Shown: positions 17,301-25,773 of the stretch, one piece after another
Position numbering within the stretch: the first letter of the stretch is position 1
Layout: each line of letters opens with the position of its first letter
DNA from: an uncultured Bacteroidota bacterium
GTDB taxonomy: Bacteria; Bacteroidota; Bacteroidia; Bacteroidales; WCHB1-69
Assembly (NCBI GenBank): GCA_902802755.1
Contig: CADCNH010000012.1
Location: 1 to 64,000 of the forward strand
Length of the DNA stretch: 64,000 bases
Direction: 5' to 3'
Translations under genes and position numbers: made by a program
The notes under the pieces: model-generated
Databases searched by the model: none
What the model saw: the letters and a program-made list of their open reading frames with translations, nothing else
Told to the model about the DNA's origin: nothing

Positions 17301-18664
17301 TAAATCTGAACATTATTATTGTATTTTCCCACGAAACCTGTTACGTTGGTTACGGTTCCTGCTGCTAAAGTGGTATCCAATGGAATAGCAGAGAAACGTT
17401 TATACACGGCCATAGAACTTTCTCCCTGGGTGATGGTGGTTGTGTTTCCTCCCGTAAAACCATTGGGGAAAGTCACATTTTCGAGGGTAACCAACTGAGC
17501 GTCGTAGGTGTTGTAGTTGGCCAAAAGGTCTGCCATAGTTACCACAATAGGCTGTACTGTACCTGTATTTTGAGTAGAGGCGGCAGTATTCATCAAAGGA
17601 ATCAATTCCACCTGCTGATTGTATTTGGTATAGGTTCCATACACACCTCCCGGAATGACATCACCCTCACCGTACTCACTGGTAATCACGGTGTTGTCAT
17701 AAATCAACAAACCAGCGGAGGCATCCTTCACGTAGGTGTACATTCCGCTACGGAACACAAAGGTTAAATCACTCGCCACATGATAAGGAGTGGAATTAGT
17801 AGCTGTGCTGGCAGACTTGAAAGCGGCAATATCAGGCACTTCGATGGGGAAAGTGTAAGTTGCCTGGCTCATGAAGCTGGTATCAGTACCCAAGAAAGCG
17901 ATAGCTTTAACAGTGGTAGTGGCAGTAATGTTCAATGGAATACTATATACCAAACCGTTGGTAGCAGGTTCGCTGCCATCGATAGTATAAAGAATAGTGG
18001 CATTGACGGTGGCACAACTCAAACTCACGGTTTGTGGAGTATAGTAGGTACCCTGTGGCACAGAAAATTCCGGAGTAGCTACAACTGCAGCCGCCACCTC
18101 CTCAAAACGATAAAGTGTAATAGGCTGTTGACCTGAACCATAGCACGAGAAAATATTATTTCCACTATTATAACGCATAATATTACGTCCAGTTTCTGTA
18201 GTTTGGGCCACAATACTTTCAATGGCACCATCATTACTAAAAGCAACTAACCAGTCACCTCTTCCGTCATTGTCAAGAGTTGCCTCTGTCCTCATGTAAT
18301 TTTGGCTTCCCGTTCCAGCAGCATACAAATAACCACCATTGGTTCCATAATTGGGATCAAAAAAAGCAATGGTACCAGGGGTGTTACCTGCCTGAACAAT
18401 AAACATTTGCGCTGAACCTATCGAGGTAATCATACCTCCGTCATTACTTTTAATCACATCAACAGCGGCACGGTTGTTGGTATTTTGCGTGCTGCCAACA
18501 GCTTTGTCAAAAGTTAACGCAGCGATAACGACAGTGTCACCTACCGACAAGTTAGAGTTGTAGGTTACTTGAACCCACCCCTTGTCTGCAAACACATTTC
18601 CGACGGTCATCAGCATGGTCAGCATGACCGCCATCATGATTTTAAGAACGTAGAATTTTTTCAT
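14321..18664 (-). CDS. Large T9SS cargo with chitobiase-type repeats and type A sorting domain
   Basis: 1447 residues, signal peptide about 1-27 (ending NVFA). About five copies of a chitobiase/hexosaminidase C-terminal-like domain recur (near 195-265, 580-655, 745-815, 1000-1070, 1275-1360), each with the pattern ATP.IsPasGTY and IRYTTDGTEP. Two longer modules with VFRSGMYTYVKDASAGLLIYDN and VFRSGRYMFVEDASAALLIFDN (near 280-465 and 1085-1270) are internal duplicates of an OB-like domain. Residues ~660-740 are Ig/BACON-like. The end (VSIYPNPTSGDVTLDL ... GIYFVRIL) is a T9SS type A sorting domain. No enzyme domain is visible, so a surface adhesin or scaffold is likely. Confidence 0.88.
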   Translation of the reverse strand: MKKFYVLKIMMAVMLTMLMTVGNVFADKGWVQVTYNSNLSVGDTVVIAALTFDKAVGSTQNTNNRAAVDVIKSNDGGMITSIGSAQMFIVQAGNTPGTIAFFDPNYGTNGGYLYAAGTGSQNYMRTEATLDNDGRGDWLVAFSNDGAIESIVAQTTETGRNIMRYNSGNNIFSCYGSGQQPITLYRFEEVAAAVVATPEFSVPQGTYYTPQTVSLSCATVNATILYTIDGSEPATNGLVYSIPLNITATTTVKAIAFLGTDTSFMSQATYTFPIEVPDIAAFKSASTATNSTPYHVASDLTFVFRSGMYTYVKDASAGLLIYDNTVITSEYGEGDVIPGGVYGTYTKYNQQVELIPLMNTAASTQNTGTVQPIVVTMADLLANYNTYDAQLVTLENVTFPNGFTGGNTTTITQGESSMAVYKRFSAIPLDTTLAAGTVTNVTGFVGKYNNNVQIYPRYNADLSAAPQPAQPSMTVTLNGNQFSTLDTLQVSFDIQNFTLGTDGMLKLEGELLTILGATNPMVIPNEQVLNAFLAQTFSPLPAGTHTVIASLVDMTMQPLTPAVSQSVTFTVTAPVAETPVISPDAGTYADSVVVTMTCATPGAQIRYTIYGEEPSSTSNLYEGPFTLNSSHTVKAKAFMNNVSWEDSPIAEAAYNIVSGPTLTVDPTSLAFGPNNLTNTVNIYSASLTEPITISCNNSDFQLSATSFPANVGNTSFTITYAGFGPAFGTVTVSSGTLSAQIDLVATAQLPAPVITPASGTTDTVITVVMSDDVQGAGIGYTLDGTDPDVSSPTYNQPIILNVPGTYVVKAYAFLEGWGASDITSATYTVVAPVVPSNDTIMYSTGFEAEEGFTATQTYNNPSIVYTGAEGQQWGTVYGTPATNDHICGAQSMQMRWYLSAPSTMGYTFTNFDLRNVTYVTFDAKSPNGLKLNVSYSIDGGNTYVGDSLYTIATGGRHNYRFNVSETGEYNFVRLKFAVVLPETAPSGTSKLLIDSVVVFGVPGVVVNVVETPVIAPDGGTYYEAFDATITCATADAVIRYTTDGTEPTETSTVYTAPVTINATTTLKAKAWKTGMEASLMAAATYNFPPEVANIAAFKAANTVTNNTVYKITGDVNYVFRSGRYMFVEDASAALLIFDNSTPVITTTYNEGDVISGGVFGSYTLYNGMAEMVPARNTAEAIGTPVTITPMVATIPTLVAQYSTLESRLVTIENVTFIGNKKYVNGTDTLQYYDRFASITNEPEVGETGSITGFLANYNGQVQLYPRDDNDFTTQTMEQVATPVITPASGTYEGSVEVSISCATEGAIIYYTMDGTDPDENSGDYGGSFVIAATSVQAASVTVKAIAMKEGMLNSEIASVTYTPVGIHDMQQQVSIYPNPTSGDVTLDLSGLNAKTVELFSMNGQLLNTVVPTNETMTMSLSQYAAGIYFVRILHSDKGVTTQKIVKK

Positions 18665-18751
18665 AGTAGAAATTTTTAATGAATAATTATTTATTGTATT
18701 TTATTGATTTTCAATACATTAAAGCAAACAGCACAATTTCTTTCAAGTTTG

Positions 18752-18759
18752 CAAATGTA
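18752..18759 (-). promoter_or_regulatory. -7 element of the 1447-residue cargo gene
   Basis: Minus strand reads TACATTTG, matching TAnnTTTG, giving a leader of about 85 nt before the ATG at 18664. Confidence 0.45.
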
Positions 18760-18917
18760 CAAATAAATCCCTCAGCAAAGGGAATGCGAAAAGAAAAAGT
18801 TATGAATAGTTATGAACATTCAATGTGCTAATTAGCAAATGTGCTAATGTGCCAATTATTTTTAAAATGCTATACAAAAACATTTTGCTGTAATTTGCCA
18901 ATTAACCAATTTACTAA

Positions 18918-18948
18918 TTTGCTAATTGAAAAAAGATTTGTATCTTTG
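18918..18948 (+). promoter_or_regulatory. rsfS-ftsH-LUD operon promoter
   Basis: TTTG at 18918-18921 and TATCTTTG at 18941-18948 are separated by 19 bp, the classic Bacteroidota -33/-7 arrangement. The stretch from TTTGTATC to GCAGATTAAT is shared almost exactly with the promoter at 44079. Confidence 0.65.
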
Positions 18949-18980
18949 CAGATTAATTTGAATAAATCAATAATATTTAT

Positions 18981-19367
18981 ATGGCAAAAAAAATTAAGGT
19001 AAAAGCAGAAGTAAAAGAATTCGAAGGAAAGATTGAAGAACTTATTATTCAGGCACTTATAGAAAAACAAGGGGTTGACATCGTCAGCATCGACCTCAAG
19101 AAAATCAATCACGTGTTTTTTGACTATTTCATCATTTGTAGCGGAAACTCCAAACCGCATGTGGAGACCTTGTGCGATTTTGTGCAAGAGACCACCAAGC
19201 GTTACGCTAACACCCTCCCTAAACACGTGGAAGGCACCACCAACGGCGAATGGATCCTGCTGGACTATTTCAATGTGGTAGTCCATATCTTCCAACCCGA
19301 AGCCCGGGAATTCTATAATCTTGAGAGTCTATACAACGACGCGGAAATCCAAAGAATTAACAATTAA
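18981..19367 (+). CDS. rsfS: Ribosomal silencing factor RsfS
   Basis: 128-residue Iojap/RsfS-family protein that binds ribosomal protein L14 and blocks subunit joining when nutrients are short. Seen: VDIVSIDLKKINHVFFDYFIICSG, a near-exact family core, then HVETLCDFVQE and the conserved GEWILLDYFNVVVHIF followed by REFYNLESLYNDA near the C-terminus. It heads the rsfS-ftsH-LUD order conserved in Bacteroidota. The spacer to ftsH (about 90 nt) contains ATTAATAATTAATAG-type low-complexity sequence. Confidence 0.92.
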   Translation: MAKKIKVKAEVKEFEGKIEELIIQALIEKQGVDIVSIDLKKINHVFFDYFIICSGNSKPHVETLCDFVQETTKRYANTLPKHVEGTTNGEWILLDYFNVVVHIFQPEAREFYNLESLYNDAEIQRINN

Positions 19368-19457
19368 TAATTAATAGTTATGGTGGTTTACCATCATTCG
19401 TCTCAATAGCAAATTTATTCATTATTCATTATCAACTATCAATTATTAATTTTCTCA

Positions 19458-21593
19458 ATGGCAACAAAAAAAAACACTCCCAAAAATAACGGCTCGGCAT
19501 TCTTCGGTGGACAGAAAAGCAGCAACGACAATAAAAAACCGAAGTTCACACTGAGTTATATCTATCTGATTGTGGCTGCAGGACTTATCGCTTACTGGTT
19601 GTTCACTTTTGAAACTCCTGCCACTGAAATTGACAACAGCCGCTTCAATAAAATGGTGATAGCCAAAGATATTGAAAAGCTGGAGTATGTCAAGAAGAAC
19701 GACAGGGTTAACATCTACCTGAAAGAAGATGTTATCAAGGCGAAAACCGAGTACGAGAGCCTACGCAATCAAAACAACCTTACAGGTCCGCAGTTTTTTA
19801 TTGTAACCACTGATTATCAAGTATTTAATGAGAACCTAAAGGCTACACAAGAGAGAGCCATCAACAATGCTTTGGCCAGTGACAGCAGCTTGACACGCAG
19901 CCAGGTAGAGCAGGAATACGAGATTTCCACTACCGAAGACAACAGCAAAAGCTGGGGTTTTGAACTCTTTTTCTGGATACTGCCCACCTTGCTTATTTTA
20001 ATGTTGTTATTCTACTCCATGCGTTCCATGCGAGGCGGAGGCGGTCCTGGCGGAGGCGGAATGGGTATCTTCAACATCGGCAAATCTAGGGCACAGCTGT
20101 TCGACGAGACCTCACAACTGAATGTCTCCTTTAAGGATGTAGCCGGTATGGAAGGCGCCAAATATGAAATTGAAGAGATTGTGGATTTTCTGAAAAATCC
20201 GAAAAAATATACCGTTTTGGGCGGAAAAATCCCGAAAGGAGCTCTGTTGGTAGGTCCTCCAGGAACTGGTAAAACATTGTTGGCCAAGGCAGTTGCCGGC
20301 GAGGCCAAGGTTCCCTTCTTCTCGCTGTCAGGCTCTGACTTTGTGGAGATGTTTGTGGGCGTGGGTGCCTCACGTGTACGCGATCTGTTCAAGACTGCCA
20401 AGGAAAAAGCACCTTGCATCATCTTCATCGACGAGATTGATGCCATTGGCCGTGCCCGTGGCAAAAATATCATGAGCGGCGCCAATGATGAGCGCGAAAG
20501 CACACTTAACCAGCTGCTGACCGAAATGGACGGCTTTTCCAGCAACACGGGTGTTATCATCTTAGCTGCCACCAACCGCGCCGATGTACTCGACCGGGCT
20601 CTCTTGCGCGCAGGCCGTTTCGACCGCCAGATTCATGTGGAACTTCCTAACCTCAACGAACGTAAAGGCATCTTCCAGGTACATGTTCGCAAACTGAAAC
20701 TCAACTCCGACGTTGACCTCGACTTCTTCGCCAAGCAGACGCCCGGATTCTCAGGTGCCGACATAGCCAACGTATGCAACGAAGCTGCTCTGATAGCTGC
20801 ACGTAACAGCAAGAAGAGCGTAGGCAAGGAAGAGTTCCTCGCCGCTATCGACCGTATTGTCGGTGGCTTGGAAAAACGAGGCAGCATCATCTCTCCGCAA
20901 GAAAAGAAAGTAATTGCCAACCACGAAGCCGGTCACGCTACTGTCAGCTGGCTACTCGAACACGCCTCTCCATTGGTCAAAGTAACCATTGTGCCCCGTG
21001 GCAAGTCGCTCGGTGCAGCCTGGTACCTGCCAGAGGAACGCCAAATTACCACCTTCAGCCAGATGTTCGACGAGATGACCGCCACCTTGGGAGGCCGTGC
21101 TGCCGAGGAGATAGTCTTTGGCGAAGTGTCAACCGGAGCTCTCAACGACCTCGAACGGGTGTCCAAACAAGCCTACGCCATGGTGGTTTATTATGGACTG
21201 AACGAGAAACTTGGCAACATCAGTTATTATGATTCCACAGGACAGTCTGAATACAACTTTACCAAGCCCTATAGCGAAAAAACCGCACAGGAAATTGATG
21301 AGGAAATCCATAAACTCATCGAACGCTCATACAGCAAAGCCAAGGAAATTCTGCTCGCAAACAAGGAGAAACACGCCCAGCTGGCTCAGCAATTGTTAGA
21401 TCGTGAAGTCATCTTTGCAGAAGACTTAGAGAAAATATTCGGCAAACGTCCTTTTGGACAGCAAAATGATAGTATTGAGACCAGCCAAGACAATACTCAC
21501 AACGAAAATAAGGAAGATGTAAACAGCCAAGTGAATAACAACGGAGAAGAAGGTGCAAGCGACGAGGAAGCTCCGGCACAGCAAACCGTCTAA
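19458..21593 (+). CDS. ftsH: ATP-dependent zinc metalloprotease FtsH
   Basis: 711-residue inner-membrane AAA+ protease that degrades damaged or unassembled membrane proteins. Two membrane segments flank a periplasmic region (about 31-50 and 170-190). Walker A GPPGTGKT spans 266-273, Walker B is [11 protein letters not shown], the second region of homology includes [20 protein letters not shown], and the zinc site HEAGH is at 489-493. A Gly-rich linker ([10 protein letters not shown]) follows the second helix. The last ~50 residues are acidic and Gln/Asn-rich, as in other Bacteroidota FtsH. The LUD gene follows 12 nt later, suggesting an operon with rsfS. Confidence 0.95.
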   Translation: MATKKNTPKNNGSAFFGGQKSSNDNKKPKFTLSYIYLIVAAGLIAYWLFTFETPATEIDNSRFNKMVIAKDIEKLEYVKKNDRVNIYLKEDVIKAKTEYESLRNQNNLTGPQFFIVTTDYQVFNENLKATQERAINNALASDSSLTRSQVEQEYEISTTEDNSKSWGFELFFWILPTLLILMLLFYSMRSMRGGGGPGGGGMGIFNIGKSRAQLFDETSQLNVSFKDVAGMEGAKYEIEEIVDFLKNPKKYTVLGGKIPKGALLVGPPGTGKTLLAKAVAGEAKVPFFSLSGSDFVEMFVGVGASRVRDLFKTAKEKAPCIIFIDEIDAIGRARGKNIMSGANDERESTLNQLLTEMDGFSSNTGVIILAATNRADVLDRALLRAGRFDRQIHVELPNLNERKGIFQVHVRKLKLNSDVDLDFFAKQTPGFSGADIANVCNEAALIAARNSKKSVGKEEFLAAIDRIVGGLEKRGSIISPQEKKVIANHEAGHATVSWLLEHASPLVKVTIVPRGKSLGAAWYLPEERQITTFSQMFDEMTATLGGRAAEEIVFGEVSTGALNDLERVSKQAYAMVVYYGLNEKLGNISYYDSTGQSEYNFTKPYSEKTAQEIDEEIHKLIERSYSKAKEILLANKEKHAQLAQQLLDREVIFAEDLEKIFGKRPFGQQNDSIETSQDNTHNENKEDVNSQVNNNGEEGASDEEAPAQQTV

Positions 21594-21605
21594 AACGCAA
21601 AAGCT

Positions 21606-22250
21606 ATGGAAACATTAAGCACAGAGAGTAATCTCACCACCTCGAAAGAGTCGATTCGCAAAGATATCCGACACGCATTGTCCACTAAGGGTGTGAACCG
21701 CTACCCGGACCCGGACTTGTCTGATGATTTCATCAAACCCAGCGAAGACCTCATACGGGACTTTATCGTCAAATTCCGTGCCTTAGGCGGCAAATACGTG
21801 CCCTGCGCCAAAGACCAGTTTGCCATTCGTTTGGTGAAGTTGCTGCAGGGACAGAACTATCCAGTACTGCTGAACACCAAGCCACAGTTGTCGGCCTTGC
21901 TGCAAAACAACAACATTAGTTTTGTCAACGCCATTGATGTCAACACACCAGCAGACGCCGCCATCGTTTATAGCGACGCACTGATTACCACTACTTGCAG
22001 TTTCATATTCTCTCCGCACAATTCTCTTTACCCCTCCATCAAGGGCTTGGCTTCCGACATCATTATTATCGCCTTTGCCAAAGACATTGTCCCTGATTTC
22101 AAAACCGCCTTGGAGATACAGCAAGAGCGCAATGCAGGCAACCTATACGACATGAACGAAATCATCAGTCCTACCCCACTCACTATCCGCGACAATCAAG
22201 AAATCCGCACCCCGCTAACACCGAGATACATTTTGATGCTCGTGATGTAA
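21606..22250 (+). CDS. LUD-domain protein (LutC/YkgG-like)
   Basis: 214 residues. The LUD domain is shared with lactate-utilisation proteins LutB/LutC; the C-terminal part (DAAIVYSDALITTTCSFIF, then PSIKGLASDIIIIAF) fits it, although the usual end of LutC is altered. It follows ftsH by 12 nt with no terminator, and this neighbour pair is conserved in Bacteroidota, where the protein is not part of a lactate operon; its role there is unknown. In many relatives cdsA follows directly, but here it is 2.6 kb away on the other strand. Confidence 0.78.
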   Translation: METLSTESNLTTSKESIRKDIRHALSTKGVNRYPDPDLSDDFIKPSEDLIRDFIVKFRALGGKYVPCAKDQFAIRLVKLLQGQNYPVLLNTKPQLSALLQNNNISFVNAIDVNTPADAAIVYSDALITTTCSFIFSPHNSLYPSIKGLASDIIIIAFAKDIVPDFKTALEIQQERNAGNLYDMNEIISPTPLTIRDNQEIRTPLTPRYILMLVM

Positions 22251-22252
22251 GC

Positions 22253-22340
22253 AGGTTACAGGGGACAGGTTACAGGGGATAGTAAAATTTTAGAATTCAA
22301 AATTCAGAATTCATAATTCAAATTATAACTTTCAACTTTC
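22253..22340. repeat. Low-complexity intergenic repeats (CAGGTTACAGGGGA, AATTCAAAATTC)
   Basis: Two tandem copies of AGGTTACAGGGGACAG-like sequence (22253-22281) are followed by AATTCAAAATTCAGAATTC and ACTTTCAGTTTTCAGTTTTC runs. The same words appear at 6522-6646 on the other strand. Nothing gene-like is present. Confidence 0.5.
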
Positions 22341-22389
22341 AGTTTTCAGTTTTCAACTCCATTCATTGGCACATAAAAACTCTCCTCGA

Positions 22390-22453
22390 ATGCGTAGCAT
22401 GAGACTCCCCTTTGGACGAAGTCCACTCCCCTCGAGCGAAGCGAGACTCCCCC
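22390..22453. repeat. Second chain of GNA-loop mini-hairpins
   Basis: Three hairpins with unrelated stems, ATGC-GTA-GCAT (22390-22400), GGAC-GAA-GTCC (22414-22424) and CTCGAGC-GAA-GCGAG (22431-22445), each followed by the constant ACTCCCC(T). This is the same design as 2325-2397. It lies between the LUD gene and the M3 peptidase gene, before a run of TTTGCTAATTAACTAA words. Confidence 0.7.
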
Positions 22454-22503
22454 TATTACAATTTGCTAATTAACTAATTTGCTAATTAACTAATTAAAAC
22501 ACC

Positions 22504-24528
22504 ATGTCTTTCAACCCCCTCACTTCTCCTTGGCAGACGCCATACCAGACCCCGCCTTTCGATGAGATCAAAAACGAGCATTATGAGCCGGCTTTTCATC
22601 ATGCCCTAAAAATTGCCCGTGAAGAAATCCAAGCTATAGCCAACAACCAAGAGGAACCGACTTTTGACAACACATTAGCAGCCTTGGACCGCTCAGGAGA
22701 ATTGTTAGACAGCATATCCAATATTTTCTTCAACTTGTTAGTCTGCAACACCTCCAAAGAATTGCAGGACATAGCCCAGAAAATCCAACCGGAGCTAACT
22801 GCTTTCAGCAATGAAATCAGCTTAAATGAGAAACTTTTCCAGCGGGTGAAACAAGTATATGAGCATCGCAATTCCCTCAATGAGGAAGAGAAAATGGTTA
22901 CAGAGAAAAGCTACCGAAGCTTTATCCGCCACGGTGCCCAACTGGAGGAGGCTCAAAAAGAGGAATACAAGCGGCTGACCATGCGCCTGTCGCAACTCAC
23001 CCTGCAATTCAGCGACAATGTGCTGGCCTCCACCCATGCCTTTTCCAAAATCATTACCGACGAAAGCCTCTTGTCTGGACTGCCAGCAAGCGAACTCGAC
23101 ATTGCCGCAGCCAAAGCCAAGTCCAAAGGGCAGGAAGGCTGGCTGTTCGACCTGACCATGCCCAGCTATCAAGCCATCATGAAATTCGCAGATAATCGGG
23201 AACTGCGTAAAGAATTTTTCCTCAAGTACGCTTCTAGAAGCTATAAGGATGCACACGACAATACGGCTTTAGTGTACGAGATTGCCTCATTGCGTAAGCA
23301 AATCGCCAAGTTACTGGGATTCAATGACTATGCCTCTTACGTACTGACCGAACGTATGGCCAAAGACAAAGCGCATGTATATGAACTATTGGAAACTTTA
23401 GAAAAGCCGTCGCGGAAAGCCGCGGAAAAAGAAATGCAAGAAATGGTGGATTTCGCCCACCAAAACGGATTTCAAGGGGATTTTGAGCGCTGGGATATGT
23501 CTTATTATGCTGAAAAACAACGAAATAGCATTTTCAACTTCAACGAGGAAGAACTGAAAGTATATTTTCCTTTGGACAAGGTGATTGGCGGAGTCTTCGG
23601 CTTAGCCCATCAGTTATACGACTTGGATTTTTCAGTAACATCAGAAATACCTGTCTATCAAAAAGATGTAAAAACATACAAAGTTTCACATCTGGGTAAA
23701 ATCATCGCCATACTGTATTTGGACTTTTTCCCTCGGGAGAGTAAAAAAGGCGGTGCCTGGATGACGTCTTTCCGTGACCAGCACAAGACCGCTGATGGCA
23801 AGAATATCATCCCATTAATATCCTTGGTGATGAACTTTACCCCAGCCACCGACAACAAGCCTTCATTACTGACCTTCAAGGAGTTGACGACTTTTATGCA
23901 CGAATTCGGCCATGCCCTGCACGGGATGTTATCCGAGGTGACCTATAGCAGCATTTCCGGCACCAGTGTACCCCGCGATTTTGTGGAACTGCCCTCCCAA
24001 ATCAACGAGAACTGGGCTTCCGACATTCGCTTTTTACAGTCCTTCGCAAGGCATTATCTAAGTGGAGAAGTTATTCCAGACAGCTTGGTACAAAAAGTCA
24101 AAGACATGGAGAACTTCCAAGCAGGTTATCTCTCCTGCCGCCAGTTAGCCTTCGGTTTCCTGGATATGATGTGGCACGACGAGAAAGAGGTAAACCTTGA
24201 TTTGGAAGCATTGGAGCACGAAGCCATGCAAGTAGTTGATTTCTTCCCAAGACCAAACGGGTGCTGCACCAGCACTGCCTTCACGCATATTTTCTCAGGG
24301 GGCTATGCCGCTGGCTATTACGGCTACAAATGGGCAGAGGTATTGGATGCCGACGCTTTTTCTTTGTTCCAAGAGACCGGCATTTTCAATCATGAGACAG
24401 CACAAAAATTCCATGATTGTATTTTATGCCGTGGCGGTAGTCGCGAAGCCATGCGGATGTTTGTGGATTTCCGCGGGCGCGAGCCCAAGGTGGAAGCGCT
24501 GTTGAAGCGTAGCGGGTTATTATTGTAA
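22504..24528 (+). CDS. M3-family peptidyl-dipeptidase (Dcp-like)
   Basis: 674 residues, zinc oligopeptidase. The N-terminus FNPLTSPWQTPYQTPPFDEIKNEHYEPAF is the usual M3 opening, with no signal peptide in view. The zinc-binding HEFGH is at 466-470 (FMHEFGHALHGMLSEV), and the downstream glutamate ligand lies in FVELPSQINENW. The late FTHIFSGGYAAGYYGYKWAEVLDAD is the conserved M3 substrate-binding loop. Length matches Dcp of Gram-negative bacteria, which cuts C-terminal dipeptides; oligopeptidase A is the other close type. It has its own transcript: the preceding gap is 253 nt. Confidence 0.92.
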   Translation: MSFNPLTSPWQTPYQTPPFDEIKNEHYEPAFHHALKIAREEIQAIANNQEEPTFDNTLAALDRSGELLDSISNIFFNLLVCNTSKELQDIAQKIQPELTAFSNEISLNEKLFQRVKQVYEHRNSLNEEEKMVTEKSYRSFIRHGAQLEEAQKEEYKRLTMRLSQLTLQFSDNVLASTHAFSKIITDESLLSGLPASELDIAAAKAKSKGQEGWLFDLTMPSYQAIMKFADNRELRKEFFLKYASRSYKDAHDNTALVYEIASLRKQIAKLLGFNDYASYVLTERMAKDKAHVYELLETLEKPSRKAAEKEMQEMVDFAHQNGFQGDFERWDMSYYAEKQRNSIFNFNEEELKVYFPLDKVIGGVFGLAHQLYDLDFSVTSEIPVYQKDVKTYKVSHLGKIIAILYLDFFPRESKKGGAWMTSFRDQHKTADGKNIIPLISLVMNFTPATDNKPSLLTFKELTTFMHEFGHALHGMLSEVTYSSISGTSVPRDFVELPSQINENWASDIRFLQSFARHYLSGEVIPDSLVQKVKDMENFQAGYLSCRQLAFGFLDMMWHDEKEVNLDLEALEHEAMQVVDFFPRPNGCCTSTAFTHIFSGGYAAGYYGYKWAEVLDADAFSLFQETGIFNHETAQKFHDCILCRGGSREAMRMFVDFRGREPKVEALLKRSGLLL

Positions 24529-24540
24529 GACATTAATATT

Positions 24541-24850
24541 AAACCCTCTGCGAGGGTATTAATGGTAACAAATCCCTATCAATTCTATTGATATTTATTT
24601 CCCCTGACGGGGAAAATTTTATATCCTGCAAGGGATTAAATATCAATAGATAATGCGTATCACATTCCCCCATTCCCCGCAGGGGATTAATATCAATGGA
24701 TAATGCGAATCACATCCTCTCCATTCCCCGCAGGGGATTAATATCAATAGATAATGCGTATCACATTCCCCCATTCCCCGCAGGGGATTAATATCAATAG
24801 ATAATGCGTATCACATTCCCCCATTCCCCGCAGGGGATTAATATCAATAG
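24541..24850. repeat. 50-bp tandem repeat array with GNA hairpin
   Basis: Four copies of a ~50-bp unit start at 24649, 24699, 24750 and 24800 (GATAATGCGTATCACATTCC ... CCCCGCAGGGG ... ATTAATATCAATA). Two degenerate copies lie upstream, with CCCTC-TGC-GAGGG (24544-24556) and CCCCTGACGGGG (24601-24612). Each unit carries the hairpin CCCC-GCA-GGGG (24675, 24726, 24776, 24826). The last partial unit supplies the stop codon of cdsA, so the array abuts or intrudes on the gene end. Confidence 0.85.
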
Positions 24851-25651
24851 ACGGTGAATGTCAGCAGCAGCCAATAAATAAAGCAGAACGGCATCGCCAG
24901 GAAGAAGGAGTCGAAACGGTCGAGCACACCGCCATGACCCGGCATGATGTTGCCGGAATCTTTCACCCCGTAAGAACGCTTGAACATCGACTCTATCAGG
25001 TCACCGAAGGTACCCGCCACAATAACGATGAGGGCAAAGCCTATCCATACCAGCACATTACCCAAAGTGGAGGATGGATTCACAAGACCCTTATTGAAAT
25101 AGGGAGCAAAAGACAGTCCCACAGCCACACCACAGGTAAGTATAGCACTGATAATCGTACCTTCCCAAGTCTTTTTGGGGCTAATGCTCGGCGCAAACAA
25201 ATGACGGCCAAACGGTCCCTTGCCTGCAGCAAACTTGCCAAAGAAATGGGCGGTGAAATAATAAGCGCCGATTCCATGCAGGTTTATAAAGGTATGGATA
25301 TAGGCTCTGCCAAAGTCACCCCGGAAGAAATGGATAATGTCGTACATCATCTTATTGACGTGCTTGATCCCAAAGATGATTTTAACGTCTTTATATTTAA
25401 AGATATTCTAACGTATCCAACAAATAGCCACCCTCAATCACCAAAACCACAATCATAGCACATAGAATCTTCTGCACCTTTACACCTGTACCCTCTGTGA
25501 TTCTGATGTATTCCGACAAGGCAATGGCCGCAAATACCGTAAACAAAAGAAACTGGCAATATGAAGGCAGGAAAAAAGAGCCTACCACCAAGGCCACAAA
25601 TACTATACCGGAAATGGTACGGGTGAGGAGGGATTTGAATTGAGGGGACAT
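24844..25651 (-). pseudogene. cdsA: Phosphatidate cytidylyltransferase, interrupted
   Basis: CdsA makes CDP-diacylglycerol, the precursor of all phospholipids, in the inner membrane. The N-terminal ~80 residues (MSPQFKSLLTRTISGIVFVALVVG ..., 25397-25651) and the C-terminal ~145 residues (from about 25280 down) are both clear: [10 protein letters not shown] and the signature [36 protein letters not shown] are intact. About 100 residues between them, normally membrane helices ending in a DTGAY-like motif, are missing and replaced by a ~190-bp block reading as an inverted miaA piece. The two halves are in different frames with stops between. The gene is essential, so a chimeric assembly or a second cdsA elsewhere must be considered. 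Confidence 0.8.
25215..25405 (+). pseudogene. Fragment of tRNA dimethylallyltransferase (miaA), Firmicutes-like
   Basis: Plus-strand frame reads [18 protein letters not shown] then [16 protein letters not shown] and [15 protein letters not shown], the N-terminal MiaA region just after the P-loop (which is absent, as is everything after ~65 residues). The [17 protein letters not shown] wording is that of clostridial MiaA; Bacteroidota MiaA usually has SADSRQ. Boundaries are approximate. It cannot be functional; it interrupts cdsA on the opposite strand. Confidence 0.8.
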
Positions 25652-25705
25652 AATATTTTAATTATCAAATTAGTTAATGTGCTAATGAGACAATGTGCTA
25701 ATTAA

Positions 25706-25772
25706 ATTAAGAACTAAGAATTAAGAGTTAAGAACCCCTATTTGTTTTTAGTTCTTAGTTTTTAATTCTTAA
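25706..25772. repeat. Imperfect inverted repeat after ispF
   Basis: AAGAACTAAGAATTAAGAG is mirrored by GTTCTTAGTTTTTAATTCTT around a short centre, giving an AT-rich hairpin next to the ispF stop. It could act in transcript ending, but has no clean T run. A copy of the AATGTGCTAATGAGAC repeat precedes it (25674-25705). Confidence 0.45.
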
Positions 25773-25773
25773 T

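Larger units (their letters stand above)
18665..18980. other. Intergenic region between divergent cargo and rsfS genes
   Basis: No gene is supported here. It holds a minus-strand -7 element (18752-18759), AATGTGCTAATTAG-type repeats (18819-18860), related TTTGCCAATTAACCAATTTAC words (18895-18928) and the rsfS promoter. Confidence 0.6.

Noticed and set aside
18870..19295. 141-residue minus-strand frame over rsfS
   Set aside because: rsfS is clear on the plus strand with a strong promoter; the minus frame is a shadow.
24649..24850. Tandem array as a CRISPR
   Set aside because: The units are contiguous and alike throughout; there are no variable spacers and no cas genes.
24934..25458. Plus-strand frame read as a miaA gene
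   Set aside because: It lacks the ATP-binding P-loop and everything after about residue 65 of MiaA; only the middle ~190 bp is MiaA-like, so it is a fragment.
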